Shown one piece after another: positions 9,568 to 20,506 of a DNA stretch of 29,927 nt. Position 1 is the first letter of the stretch, and each line of letters starts with the position of its first letter. The stretch is from assembly GCA_000934455.1 (NCBI GenBank), contig KN887895.1, positions 15,515 to 45,441 of the forward strand, in the 5' to 3' direction. This DNA is from Apostichopus parvimensis (taxonomy: Eukaryota; Echinodermata; Holothuroidea; Aspidochirotida; Stichopodidae). The translations under genes were made by a program, and so were the position numbers. The notes below the pieces were generated by a model, which saw nothing but the letters and a program-made list of their open reading frames with translations, was not told the origin of the DNA and searched no databases.

Positions 9568-12500
9568 CTCTGCTAATTATAAAATAAACATGTGATTAAA
9601 TAATGTGAGTGTAAAACAAGTACATGTAAGCACGGTATCCCACCTATTTGGATAACTTTGAAGTTTTGTACAGTAACTTTAGCGAATTGATACACAGTTT
9701 TAACAAACCTACCGATTGCTAATCAAAATAATATTTCTCTTCATCATCTTGTTTTACTAATCGGTAAATGGACGATTAAAGAAATAATTCCTAGGGTTTT
9801 GCAGTGACCTCATAGTAGAGATCAATATTCTAACACCCTCTGTGAAATATCCAGTCAAATCTACCTTTCCCCGAATTTCCAGCAATTTTCTAATTAGTTT
9901 TTTTTTTTAACATCTGCTGTGTTGGCGGCCATTATGTTAATTTCAATAACAAGGGAGCTTCTAAAATGATGTCAGCGAGCCACATCGTAAGTTGAACAAT
10001 TTCAATCTCTGCATATGAATTGTACACTTCCTTTCGGAGATTTTTCGAAAGTTGGTGCAAAATGCCGGAGTGCCAAGCATTTGACTATGTAAACAGTAGA
10101 GAGGAAGAATAAGCAGGGAACGGAAACGATATTATGTTATTCGTGACGGGAAAAGTTTCCAGAGAAAAGAGAACATACAAAAGACCTAAAAAGAAAAGCT
10201 TTAAAAACAAACCACACTTGACCTAGCCCGATTCTATGACACCTACGCATGCGTAAGTTGACGTAGCAACAGGCTAAAAGTGATGAATTTCAGATTGTGT
10301 TTAATTAATAAACGTAGTTTTATGCAAAGATGACTAATTCTTCACACCATTCATATACTTGAAGACATGCTGATTGCAACTTGTAACTTTACAGAGATAA
10401 TACATATTATCATTCTTACCCATCACCGATAGCTTCATCGCTTTCCCGGAACGCAAACGGCTGAATAGAGTCTATCGTTTCGAGTGTGTCGCACATTACA
10501 CGTGACATCGTCATTACACGAATCGATTTCAATTGATCTGAAATTATGTTTGATAAAACCATTAGCTGAGTAATTAATATGAAACATGTTATCGTTTTCG
10601 TAAATGACATAGTTGTATAACGGTAAGAGGTCTTTGGCAGTGACCTATGCGAAGCCGGCACACCCGGCAAAATAATGTTGAGTAGAATGTACTTCGCAAT
10701 GTTAAAAAACAGTTATCAGTAAATTGACCAACGGGCATATAACATAAATGCTGTATTGTCTAACAATATATGGTGCGAAGATATAAGTGTTGTTAATCAT
10801 GTGCTAAAAATGATTAACTCTTCTCTTCTGCCAACCCTAAAGAACATTGCACGTTACTAAGGGCTAACTGTTAAATTTATATTCATCCCACTCAATGTCA
10901 AATAACATTCATGAGTATAACAACAATTGCAAACTTGAAAACGACGTGTAGAGCAGTGATATTTACGGATCAATTGAGATCCACTGAAATTTCCGTTTCG
11001 AGGCTTATTTGCTGAAATTTAAAGGAGAAATTTTAAGAACATAACCTTAGCTCTTTTTTAAACCAACTCCAAAAAAGAAAAGTGAGCGTAAATGTCTAAC
11101 CTTTGGTAAAGGATGAAATTAACCCTCCATTCTCGTACCAGAACCGATCGCCAAGCTTGAGCTCTCGAAACTGTCTTGCAAGCAAACAAACGTTTAATGG
11201 ACCTACCAAGGCATCATCTAAAAGTCTTTCTGCTATTGAACCAACAAAAACATCGATGTCATGAACATCTCTGTAGGAGAGAATTAAACGGAAGAACGGT
11301 TACCATCATTTCAATATAGTAAAGTAGCAAGCAAAAGTTTAAAGGCTAACATGTGAAATTTGTAGATGCATTCCTAGCTTTAAAACACACGAGTTCCAAC
11401 CTCGACAGGAAAAACATGTTCGATTAAAAGTTCAGTTTTTGAAGATAAATTTCTTCCACCTGCGTATATACAACTTTGTAAGGAGGGGGAGGGGTACGAT
11501 ACTTGTTATTAAAAACAATAAGCACTGCATGAAAATGAAGTCGTTTTTAATCTGTAATGGTGTCTATATGAATATATTCTGTCAAGCTCGCCAGGAGAAA
11601 GTCTCTATACAATATCCGCAATGTCTATGACGTACGTATAGACTTGCTTTAATCGGTTTATAACGTCCTGGTCGAAATCAGCCTTTAAGTCCTCGAATGA
11701 CGTGACTGCAGGTGAGCCACAAAACCGCCGCCATTCCGTGTAGCTCGGAAGGCCATGGTCTCTTCCTCTCTGAATATTAAACGATATTAAGTCCAAGCTA
11801 GGTCTGGAAAAAGAGAAAAAGACAATAAGAAGAAGAAAAACATTAGTAAGGGAGATTCCTTTTGACTCGTTTAACATTTGGTTTTCATATATAAATAGAA
11901 TAAGTTTGTAACTAAGTATAGTGACTTGAAATGGATCAAATTGCAATTATATGTAAATGCTTTCTACCTTTTCATTACATCGATCCGTATAGTTAAATAA
12001 TACGGTAGACGCAAAAAGTTCAAATGGTTACCGCAATCATCGCGTCTTCTACAATGAATGACTGCAGTCAATGTATTAATTCGAATTTTGCCTAAGATAA
12101 AGTGGTTTAAGACTATTTTAATTAAACTGGGGTCGGGAGCCATTTTAAAGTCGCCAAAATGTTTCGGGAGAAAAATACTTGAAGAAAAAAAAGTGGAAAA
12201 AATGTCAATATATATTACATCAAAGTTTGTAAAATGTAACACTATCTGTGAGGACCCTTACTATATAAGATCATATAATTTCTCAAACTATGGGGGTATA
12301 TCCTACCTGTATTTATACCCCTTCCCCATGCCACAAAACTCACCACTTGAGGCTTGTCAAGGTGAAAAATGGGGTCACCCAACCAAAACGTGTGAATACT
12401 AGGGATTGAAGAGATATGAGGTACCAGCATAGGATTTACTTACGTTCCAGGAGGAAGATTGAATAGATGGTGAGTGAGGACGCTTTCGATGTTCGTGTCC

Positions 12501-15500
12501 ACTTTCAGCAATCTTTCAACTAACATCCCAAAGACGAGAGCATCAATCCCGCCATTACTTTCATCAAACATTAGAGTACCATTGAAGAAAGCCTCAGTGA
12601 GTGGCAGAGGATCATACACCGGTTCGAATCTATTGTTGAGACGGATCATCTCGTGGCTAACTTGACTGTGGCCCATGCGAATTGCTGACGTAGACAGGAC
12701 GTTTGTCATAGCAGGATGTATTTTATGATCGTAACCGTGAAAAAATCCGTCTGGATTTAACCATAACTCAAATATTTCCATTATTCTGGGACCAAGCAGC
12801 AGTGGCAGGTACTCATTGTAGACTATGTGTTGAAAAATGGCTGTGACGATTTTACGTGCTTCTTGATACAACCTGAAAAGTCAAACAGTCGGACATGAAT
12901 AAAGATGGCGACCAGATCTATCAAATGATCTAGGCGACTACTATAAAATGACCAATGATAATATCCTCATTTTCATACAATACTGTGACCCAAAGATGTG
13001 CATAGCTACAAACTTGAAATTTCATATCAAATTTTAACCAACATTGATAAGTACCATCGAGTACTGTTAATATATGACGAGTTGTAATTATTTTATTTTT
13101 ATCCTTTTGTCTTTTTCTTCGTTTCGTTACATTCGTCTTTGTCAAGGTGGACCCAGGAACAGCATTAGAGGAGACACTAATCCAACCATTATTATTATTC
13201 CGTGATAAACATATAACTGTCATGCTTCCCCAAGCAACTTAATAAGCAAAGTCTTATTCCATATGGGAGATATCTCATATCTAAAGTATCTTCACATTCA
13301 AATATCATGTCTATATTCTAGCCACATCAGCTTCACGTTGTTTTTCTTTATGTTTGAGCTGTTTAATGGGAGTATTCCTTCTAAAAGTTCTCTGCAATTT
13401 TAAGCCAAAGATGATGGTTTGGTTTGTGTTCTCTTTAAGACGTGTGTGTCGCAGGGGGAGGGGGGGGGGGAGGGCCAGAGGTCAGACCACCGTTAAGTGG
13501 TGTTGAAATTGCAGCCTGTAACGCGGTTCCGTTCAAGAGCGCACGCAAATCACTGCTCACTCGACCCCATTTCCATCACATTGGGGCGGGCTCTGGATAA
13601 CGAGGGCACCCGGGAATATCAAATCTATCATAGTTACATAGTTAGCCAGAAGGTTCAAAATAACAAACTTGTTAACAGCATCAATTTTACAAAAACTGAA
13701 ATTTGACTATAATAGCTTGTTAAACTACCCCAAAATTCTGGTTGGTGGCGTAACTTTTACAGCAATGCAAGAAATTTTCTAGGCGTTTTCAACAATAATG
13801 ATATACTGATTTTCACGTAATACAAAATATATGTCCATTGGCGGCGAGAACCATTTCAAGTCCCGGGAAAAATATTTCCAACGGGTCCCTTCATGAAATC
13901 TTAACAATTTTTCCATGAGCATATTACGAAAATTAGAATAAATTATTATTTATCTCATATTTCATCCGGTCCCTCATTGAACCCCAGGCCCCGTGGATGT
14001 GTTTCCCAGCTCTCATAAGGCCTGACTATGCTGATCAGTAAAGATGTGTGTTTTATTTACTTCTCCTCTTCCCATGCCCTGTTTAACTGGAACAGTTGCA
14101 AAGCGATATGATTGTGTAATCGATGGAAGAGGGTGTGTAGTGCGGTCAGTCCGGGTTGTTCAGCTGCTCGTTTATCGCCGGATCGCCCGCATTGTTGAGT
14201 AGCACGGAATGAGATACAATCTGACATCTGTACATCCTTTGGCAGGTGAGGTAAAGAAAAGTCATTGGAACCTCGTGACATCAGAAGGAGACCCATTCCT
14301 GCAGCAAAATTAAAATGAAAATGAATTCTACAACTTACAGTGTAGTGGGGTGGGGTGTGTGTGGGGTGTGGGGTGGGGTGGGGGAGATGTTTTCACCGGA
14401 TCGAAGTTCCTAATAGGGGCCGTGTATGCCGTCTTTGTACCTTCAAAATGAATTGTGATAATCTTACTACTGAATGTTACGCATCATCATTCCACGATAA
14501 ACCTGGAATATCTACTTCCAGGTTTAGCACTCGATAATCCAGGTTTTTCCACCAAAAATCCAGGTTTTTCAACGATAAATCTGGTTTATCTCTCGAAAAA
14601 CCGGGAATATCGCCGATATACTTGGAATATCGAGAAAAAACACTTGAAAAATATCGAAAAAGAACTTGGATTATCGTTAGAAAAACCCGGATTAGCGCCG
14701 ATAAACTTGGAATATCGAGGAAAAAAACTTGAATTATCGTTAGACAAACCTGAAAGATATGTCCAGGTCTATCAGTCGAAAATCCAGGTTTAATAGGCTT
14801 ATCAATTGAAAACCCTGGATTATCGGTACAAAACCTGGACTATTGATCTATAAACTTGAATTTTTGTCTGATAAATCTGAATTCTTGACAGATCATCGGC
14901 TCAAAAAGTTGACTACTGAACTACGACCGATAACCCAAGTTTTTCGCACATAATGTTGGATTTTAAAACGACAATACAGGTTTAAATACCGATAATTCAA
15001 ATTTTTCGCCGATAATCCAAGTTTTTTTGCCGATAATCCGGGGTTTCGCCGATAATCATATGAAACTCTCACCACTCATTGTGGCCGACGTATGCACTGA
15101 ATGACAAATTCAGTTTTTAATACGCTTTCATGCAATACACTTACCCCATCTCTACCCCCCCCCCCAACCCACCGCCAGTAATCCTTGATACATTTATCAT
15201 TCATATAGTAGCAGGTAAAATCACTCAATATGACAACTAGTAGTTATGTCGCTCTTCTCAATCATTATGATAAATTCAGAATTTAAAAAAAAAACAATAA
15301 CTGAGTTTGATATGAAGAAAAAGAAGAGAATTCGTCATTCAATTTATAATAAATATACTTTCCATGAGATTTATCTCTCAGAGACTCCTCGACTTCAGCT
15401 GATGACCCATATGTGACCGATCCGTCAATTAGTGACGTCACTTGGTTCAACTGTTGACGAGGGCCCGGCTGACAATCTTCTCCAAGGACTGGCAGTGAAC

Positions 15501-18500
15501 GAAGGAACGGAAAACAAGGAACCTCAAAAAAGGGGTCGGAAGCAGGTACCTCGATAGGTAAACAAATTGATGACCGCGAACAACCACATCTGCCTTAGAA
15601 TGGATATGAAACAGAATCCAGTCAAAAGCGTGACCAGAGTTGGCTTTAAAATGTATAGTGTATGCTAAAATTGCTTTAAAAAAATGTAATATTTCAGTAT
15701 GCGAAGATATACATTGGAAAGAGTTGGTAAAATGCTTGCTTGAATTTGAAAATTGCTTGTGAGACTTTCTAGGGTGTTTGATGATCATACGAATGATTTT
15801 TGTTTTGTTTATTATTTTTGTTAATTTTGGTTGACAACAGTGTTACGTAACTGAAATTATGGATATATTCCACAGACCCAATTTTCCAACCGTAATTCCT
15901 TTCCAGACTGCCTCATTAATGGTATCGTATTGAAATAGAAGGATTCGGCAATATCTCGATACTATAAGGTTTCTAAATAGCATCTAAACTAGGCTATAGG
16001 TTCGGTGAGCGAAATGGGGGAGGAGGAGGGATGGTTTTATTATTAGGTAAACCGCAACCATATTTAAAGCTTTACTCCCTTTCTCAGGAATGCCTTTTTT
16101 TTCTCACGTGGCATTTGTACCTGCTGTGACATATTTCCATTTGTATAGGTGAATCATATCTTATCCTCACCGACTTCTGTTGGTGTGTGACCAATATCGT
16201 GGTCCAGGAGTTGTCCAAAGTGAGTGACCAGGCTAGTGTATCCCCGCATCTCCACAGTTTCATGAGTAAAGACTGTGGATGACACCTTCCTAGCAGATGG
16301 GAGCTCCTCCCCTGCTTGCGTCAGTCTCGGTTGAGATAAATCTGTAACGTTTAGTTAATGTAATAACAAATAGTTGAACGGACGGGAAGGTGAGAAGGGG
16401 CGGGGCGGGGCGGGCAGGGCGGCGGTAAAAAGGGGCGGGGTGAGAAAAATGGAAGGCGTTGTTACTCTCAGTCGAAGTTTTAGGAGTGACTCCAGTGGTT
16501 CCATGTTGCCCAATGACCAACATAGCAAAACAATGACAGCCGATACCATGATAACGATGAAGACTGTGATCTCTTGCAGGAAATTGCTGTCATGAAAGAA
16601 GGCGAGGAAATTTTTCAATTTGCTATAACCTCTAGCTGACCACAACATGAAAACAGTTTAGGCTGTTTTTTGATAATTTTAGAATACCATTTGCTATTAG
16701 CCCATAGAAATGTTAAGTTTTTAGCTTCATTATACATTTTATTTGCAATAAATGAAGCTACATTTTTTCTCGTTCAGCTCCTTTCAACTACTACCTTACC
16801 GTCTGCATAGGCTGCTTTCAAATATCTTTTCAGAGGCGTGAAAGATTTGCCTCTGTGTGGGAAGATCGGATTATTACACATTCCGTCAGGTTTGGTGTAA
16901 CGTGATAAAGGGTAACAGGAGGGCGTCTCGTCAGGTGTGGAACACATCTTCGCGATCTCGTCAAGAACCGAACGGGTGTGTAGCCTGCAGTGAGAACGAG
17001 GTCAAATACGGCAGGCTGATTAAGACTAAGGGCTGACCCAAAATGGAGAGTAGTATAGTCGGAGAATACCCGAGCAAGGCCTCAAGCCGAGGGGCCCGAG
17101 GTCAATTTGGGGGAAGACTGGTAACCGTAATGGATATCAAATATGCTAAAATTGTTATTTTTCGGCGAACCCATTGTAGAGAGTTGTCTCATTCGTGTTC
17201 ATGTTGGACAGCTGGACGGGAATTATTGTTCCAAAGCCCTTCCATCATATACGCTCTCCACATACAAACCCACCCACATCAATTACAAATTGTAGCCCGA
17301 TTTAGGCTATGATTTAAAAACATGGTCAAACGGGTGACTTTTGTGGTCTGTTCAGTGCTCATGAAATTGCCTTTTGAACATAGTTAAATGCTTTATTCTA
17401 ATGCCCACACATTTTTAAATACACCAGAGCTTCCAGGGGCTTCGCACCCTGGTCCCAAACCGTGTTGTTGCCCCTGGACCCCACTAGGGGTCACAAGGCG
17501 GGCCTTGATCCCACAATGGCATGCGTTCGGTGGAAGCATTCCGCGAAAATGAAATTAAACTAAAACGTTCGTATAATTCATTATATGTGTATGAATAAAT
17601 GTGTATGAGTAATTTGTAAAAATCTAATTAGCCATGACTGAGAGGAAAATTTCTTGGCAAACTTCTTATTTATACTGCAAAATGCCGTTTGTATTGGAAA
17701 GTATATAAATTCATTTAAAGAGCCTTCCCGTTTTGTTCTGATTTCGATCGTCTGCGGATCCTGTATGCTAGGATCGAAAATGTCATTTATCACGTTAGTA
17801 GGTAAACTAAGAACTGCTTATATTTCTTATTTCTAAGTTACGATATTTACATCTATAGTAACAAACAGATATATTAGGGAAAATGTTTCATGAAATTAAA
17901 TCTGATTTGAAAAATGAAAAGAGTGTCTCACCTGTGACCGTATGTGGCAGTAATGTTTTCACATACATGTGCAAATGTTGACATTCTTTTACTCTGGTCA
18001 AAACTGGCTCCAAACTGTGAAAGGGTCGTTAGTGGAGTTCTTCGTGTCCGCGATTCATTGAATTCTGTGATCGATGTAAGATCGATCAATCAATAACATT
18101 CATCAATTTATATACAAGTATCTTATTGACAGATATGAAATGGGGAATGACCAGATTATTTATAAAGGAGGGGGGGGGGGAGAGTTCCGAAACCTTCTGA
18201 CCATGCAGAGAAGGTGACCGACTTGTTTTATTTTTTATTTAGAGATAGGGAAGTGTTTTTTAAATCCCATCCCTTTCTATCAGAGAATGCAACAATCGAT
18301 TGTTCTTCACCCAACTCTCATAGCAAGTGATACATATATGTCAAAAAATTATATGCCTTAAATATTTTTCAATTTAAAATATTTTTAAACAAATACAACT
18401 GTAATATACCTCTGTAATGAGCGCACTGCTCATTTTCAACCCATGTTCGAGTTTTCTCTATTAAATCTCCAGCATTGTTTGGAAAGGTTTGAGACTTCTC

Positions 18501-19795
18501 ATCGAATGGAAATCCAAAGATTATTTTGATGCAAACGGAAGAAATCAACACACTGACTAGTGACACGCTGAAGAAAGGGGGAAAAACAGACAAAAGCAAA
18601 ATATCTTACATAGCAGCAATCCACAGATTATAATTGAGGAAGGCCACTAAAAAGACATAACAAGGAAGGAGCAAAAAGACACCATATACCCCCCCCCCCA
18701 CCACCCCTCCCCATTTCCTTCCCCATTTAAGTTTTGCAAACCCTACCTCAGAATAAAAATTTGAAGTCTGGTATAAAAGTGTTCAGGGCGGCCACGAGAA
18801 GCAACATTAGAGGCCTCTTTACACTAGAGTCTTTTAACATGGGGAGACATATGGGACATATTGCCTATTGGATAATCCGAGCATGGCCGAAAGGAAGGCT
18901 GATAGCCATACGGTACCTCTCAATGGACAAATTTAATACTATCAAAGTGACCAACTTAAGATCATGACGTTCTGGTCAAACTGTTGGTGGGGGGGGGGGG
19001 GGGGGGGGGGAGGAGGGAGGCGGGGAGCAGCGTGTAGTAAGTTGAAAGGAAGGATAAGAACAGGAAGGGAGACGAGTAGTGTTTATTTAACCTAATTGAA
19101 ACGTTGTGTGGGATGACATAGTAATTAACCTGTTTGAAAATAAGAAAATAAGTGCCGCCGTTTTCCGTCTTTAGACGGGTATTTATTTAGGTGTAGTTTA
19201 CCCACAGTCAGTGACAATGTCATAACGTATCAAGTTTATAGTAGTCCTCATTTGTCACAAGTCAGCCAATTATTACCTCCCATGAAGACCAACTTTCAAG
19301 TTTGAGAAGTAACTTTTGCGACTCAACGTAAAACGGTCATTTCGGCACAGAAGATGGATATTGAAGCAAAAACTTAGTTTTTGTGAAAATAGTTTTTCAG
19401 TTTTCAGAAAAGTCAGGTTAGATAGAACCTGGACACGATGACCAAACCACTTGTCCCACTCTCCACCCAAGTCCCGTTACATCGAAACTTAAATAGAGTT
19501 ATACGGATCAGCATATATGTACATTTATTTTCGGAGTTATCAAACATGTTTTTATCGTAGACTTCCGACAGGAAGGAAAGGCTATGCTAATGCTTACATT
19601 AGATATATCCATTTATACCGACCGGCCCAAAAAAATCTAAATGTAAAGCTACGTTTTCGTTGAGAAAAATACTTCAAACCTGGACAAATTATTACGACTT
19701 AATGACACTTGTGTAAACGTTGTCAGTATTAATTTTCTAAGAAAGCTTATAAACTTTACCAAATAGTATACTTACCGAATGGTTAATGTATGCAT
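9345..19795 (-). CDS. Secreted animal haem peroxidase, 12 coding exons (~750 aa)
   Basis: Member of the animal haem peroxidase family (myeloperoxidase, peroxidasin, ovoperoxidase), which uses H2O2 to oxidise halides or tyrosines outside the cell or in secretory compartments. Exons on the minus strand: 19795-19776, 18567-18410, 18064-17932, 16984-16800, 16341-16171, 15593-15359, 14298-14061, 12872-12444, 11803-11636, 11270-11101, 10537-10420, 9567-9345. Residues 1-25 form a signal peptide, with an in-frame TAG 21 nt before the ATG. The catalytic domain begins near residue 135 (DGMCNNP). Visible sites: distal Asp-His in FGQLLDHDIGHTP (~212-213), catalytic Arg in HTLFHRLHNHIA (~360), proximal His in IRMGHSQ (~448), then FNIQRGRDHGLPSY, DIDVFVGS and FRELKLGDRFWYEN. 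There are no Ig or LRR domains, so it is not peroxidasin, and no EF-hand or NADPH-oxidase part, so it is not DUOX. Oddities: Leu replaces the ester-forming Glu, and the exon 6/7 junction is out of phase by one base. Subfamily not determined. Confidence 0.9.
10420..10537 (-). CDS. Peroxidase coding exon 11
   Basis: Acceptor ATAATTTCAG, donor GTAAGA. It encodes QLKSIRVMTMSRVMCDTLET and IQPFAF, matching the family's QL.EIRK.SLARV.CDN...IQ...F segment and its conserved Cys. Confidence 0.9.
11101..11270 (-). CDS. Peroxidase coding exon 10
   Basis: Acceptor CTCTCCTACAG, donor GTTAGA. It encodes DVHDIDVFVGSIAERLL and FRELKLGDRFWYENGG, matching the family blocks DIDLFVGG and FRRLRDGDRFWYEN. Confidence 0.94.
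11636..11803 (-). CDS. Peroxidase coding exon 9
   Basis: Acceptor TTTTTCCAG, donor GTACGT. It encodes LDLISFNIQRGRDHGLPSYT, the most conserved peptide of the family and the source of the Asn that hydrogen-bonds the proximal His, then FEDLKADFDQDVINRLKQVY. Confidence 0.95.
12444..12872 (-). CDS. Peroxidase coding exon 8, proximal His
   Basis: Largest exon (429 nt), acceptor GACTTTTCAG, donor GTAAGT. It encodes LYQEARKIVTAIFQHIVYNE, YLPLLLGPRIM and SAIRMGHSQVSHEMIRLNNR. The His in R-M-G-H (~448) is the proximal haem ligand (His336 in myeloperoxidase). GGIDALVFGML follows, as in the family. Confidence 0.94.
13453..13478. repeat. G-rich tract in a peroxidase intron
   Basis: A nearly uninterrupted run of G with two A interruptions, in the intron between exons 8 and 7 of the minus-strand gene. 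It could be the end of another decayed hAT-type element, but no matching 8-bp duplication was found. Confidence 0.4.
14061..14298 (-). CDS. Peroxidase coding exon 7, catalytic Arg with Glu-to-Leu change
   Basis: Donor GTAAAT, acceptor TTTTGCTGCAG. It encodes MGLLLMSRGS, CGRSGDKRAAEQPGLTALHT and LFHRLHNHIALQLFQLN. The family has LxxREHNRxA here. The Arg is kept (~360), the following Glu is Leu (~361), and the later Arg is His. Entry to the coding frame is off by one base from the previous exon; an acceptor at TTGTAG (exon start 14327) would restore phase but would read through a pyrimidine-rich tract. Confidence 0.85.
14344..14386. repeat. TGGGG-type simple repeat beside peroxidase exon 7
   Basis: Repeated GTGGGG/TGGGG units on the plus strand with several G4 runs, hence quadruplex potential. 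In the minus-strand transcript it is C-rich and lies just upstream of the exon 7 acceptor. Confidence 0.6.
14490..15057. repeat. Degenerate ~21-bp minisatellite
   Basis: About 25 diverged units, each roughly GATAATCCAGGTTTTTCGCC (19-21 bp). The cleanest three lie at 14990-15055. Translated on the plus strand the array stays open from 14455 to 14793 with a seven-residue period (NPGFSTK, NPGFSTI, NLVYLSK), which reflects the 21-bp period rather than a gene. It occupies the intron between peroxidase exons 6 and 7. Units occur in both AAACCTGG and CCAGGTTT orientations. Confidence 0.75.
14498..14526. repeat. Perfect 11-bp inverted repeat at the left end of the minisatellite
   Basis: TAAACCTGGAA and TTCCAGGTTTA flank a 7-base spacer TATCTAC, formed by two oppositely oriented minisatellite units. 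Confidence 0.7.
15359..15593 (-). CDS. Peroxidase coding exon 6
   Basis: Acceptor ATTCTAAG; the best donor is GTATAT. It encodes CGCSRSSICLPIEVPASDPF, CFPFLRSLP, and GPRQQLNQVTSLIDGSVTYG, the last matching the GPREQLNQVTSFIDGS..YG block of the family. The exit leaves a two-base remainder that does not match the next exon's best acceptor. Confidence 0.88.
16171..16341 (-). CDS. Peroxidase coding exon 5, distal haem-pocket exon
   Basis: Acceptor ACGTTACAG, donor GTGAGG. It encodes LPSARKVSSTVF and HFGQLLDHDIGHTP. The Asp-His pair (~212-213) corresponds to Asp94 (haem ester) and distal His95 of myeloperoxidase. Confidence 0.92.
16394..16440. repeat. GGGGCGGGG cluster in a peroxidase intron
   Basis: Three copies of GGGGCGGGG-type sequence within about 50 bp, beside peroxidase exon 5. 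They fit the Sp/KLF binding consensus but may simply be low-complexity sequence. Confidence 0.35.
16800..16984 (-). CDS. Peroxidase coding exon 4, start of the catalytic domain
   Basis: Acceptor TCTCACTGCAG, donor GTAAGG. It contains YTKPDGMCNNPIFPHRGKSF, equivalent to the family's (Y)RT.DGTCNN...P..G opening, and then LKRYLKAAYAD. Confidence 0.88.
17425..17525. repeat. Probable fragment of an interspersed repeat
   Basis: GC-rich island in AT-rich intron with inverted pieces (CCAGGGG...CCCTGG and CCCCTGG...CTAGGGG), in the style of decayed DNA-transposon ends. No termini or target duplication could be defined. Confidence 0.35.
17757..17780 (+). repeat. GATCCT/AGGATC hairpin followed by GAAAA
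   Basis: A 6-bp stem with a 7-base loop, then CGAAAATGTC. It resembles the hairpin of the insertion at 2764-2900 but without the CTGAAGA prefix. It may be a decayed relative or coincidence. Confidence 0.3.
17932..18064 (-). CDS. Peroxidase coding exon 3
   Basis: Acceptor CGATCACAG, donor GTGAGA, phases matching both neighbours. It encodes EFNESRTRRTPLTTLSQFGA and ends CENITATYGH. This resembles the pre-catalytic segment of other peroxidases and has no catalytic residue. Confidence 0.78.
18410..18567 (-). CDS. Peroxidase coding exon 2
   Basis: Acceptor TTTCTTCAG, donor GTATAT. It encodes the hydrophobic core of the signal peptide and the start of the mature propeptide-like region (FPFDEKSQTF ... 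ENEQCAHYR). Confidence 0.8.
18989..19010. repeat. Run of 22 G
   Basis: Uninterrupted homopolymer in the first peroxidase intron, followed by GGAGG-type purine-rich sequence. It is prone to slippage, and assembled length may be unreliable. Confidence 0.85.
19776..19795 (-). CDS. Peroxidase coding exon 1 (start and signal-peptide N-terminus)
   Basis: Encodes MHTLTI plus two bases of Arg7, followed by a strong donor GTAAGT. The next exon continues VSLVSVLISSVC, together making a basic-then-hydrophobic signal peptide. An in-frame TAG lies 21 nt upstream of the ATG, supporting this start. Confidence 0.75.
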
Positions 19796-20506
19796 GGCTT
19801 TTAATCTTCTTAGCTAGGGTGTAGGCATGTGCAACGTATAAACTAACGTTTCTCTCTTTGAAGATTGATGTAGCCTATTGAAACGTTAATCATTTACACG
19901 ACTTACAAGCTTGACACGGAAAATGAAAATTCACTTAAGAATGATATGCGAAAGGGAGTCTATGGGGTGATTACGTAATCGACGAATTGAATTAGCATCG
20001 CAAAGAATGCAGAAAGAATACTGCAGCCATTTTCTTAGTACATAATTTAAAGTTTCATTTCACTTTACCGTTGACGAAGTTTCCTATTCTAGTATTCGTT
20101 TTCCACCCTAAATTTCAGAAACATTCAATTACGTTTGACGGACGTGTGATAATTGCCTGGTCATGTTGAATATCGATATTGATCCTGGCGAAATCGAACC
20201 ATCTGAGGTTAAGTTGTTTGAGTCAGTCAATGATCAATGTTTGAGTCGCTTTACAGGACAGGCGCCTAGCCAGCCTGGGTGGTGTTATGGGGCAGACCAA
20301 CCCCCCTTCCAATGTTAAGAGTCTACAATTGAAGTATGATTAACGTTTATAATGATGGTACTATATTCATGACACCCTAATGACTCTACCTTCTGCTACG
20401 AATTCGAATTCGGGGAAGGAGGGGTGGGGCGGGGCATGACCAAACATTTGAATGATGAACGCTTTGCGAAGGGGTCAAACAGCTGGGAATTTTTTGTTTC
20501 AAAACC
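19796..20506. other. Peroxidase 5' flank
   Basis: Upstream of the peroxidase start codon. No TATA box or other element can be fixed. It shares the 1.5-kb divergent intergenic region with TMEM120. Confidence 0.4.

Noticed and set aside
13440..13720. A fourth hAT-type element at the G-tract near 13453
   Set aside because: Begins CAGGGGG, but no matching right end or 8-bp direct repeat could be found.
14455..14793. 112-codon heptad-repeat protein
   Set aside because: The seven-residue period is the 21-bp minisatellite read in one frame; it lies in an intron with no gene-like context. Kept only as a repeat finding.
16374..16595. Gly/Arg-rich frame and overlapping minus-strand frames at 16290-16648
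   Set aside because: Generated by the GGGGCGGGG low-complexity tract in a peroxidase intron.
9345..19795. Peroxidasin or dual oxidase identity for the peroxidase
   Set aside because: No Ig, LRR, VWC, EF-hand or NADPH-oxidase segments are found up- or downstream. The proximal His is retained, unlike typical vertebrate DUOX peroxidase-homology domains.
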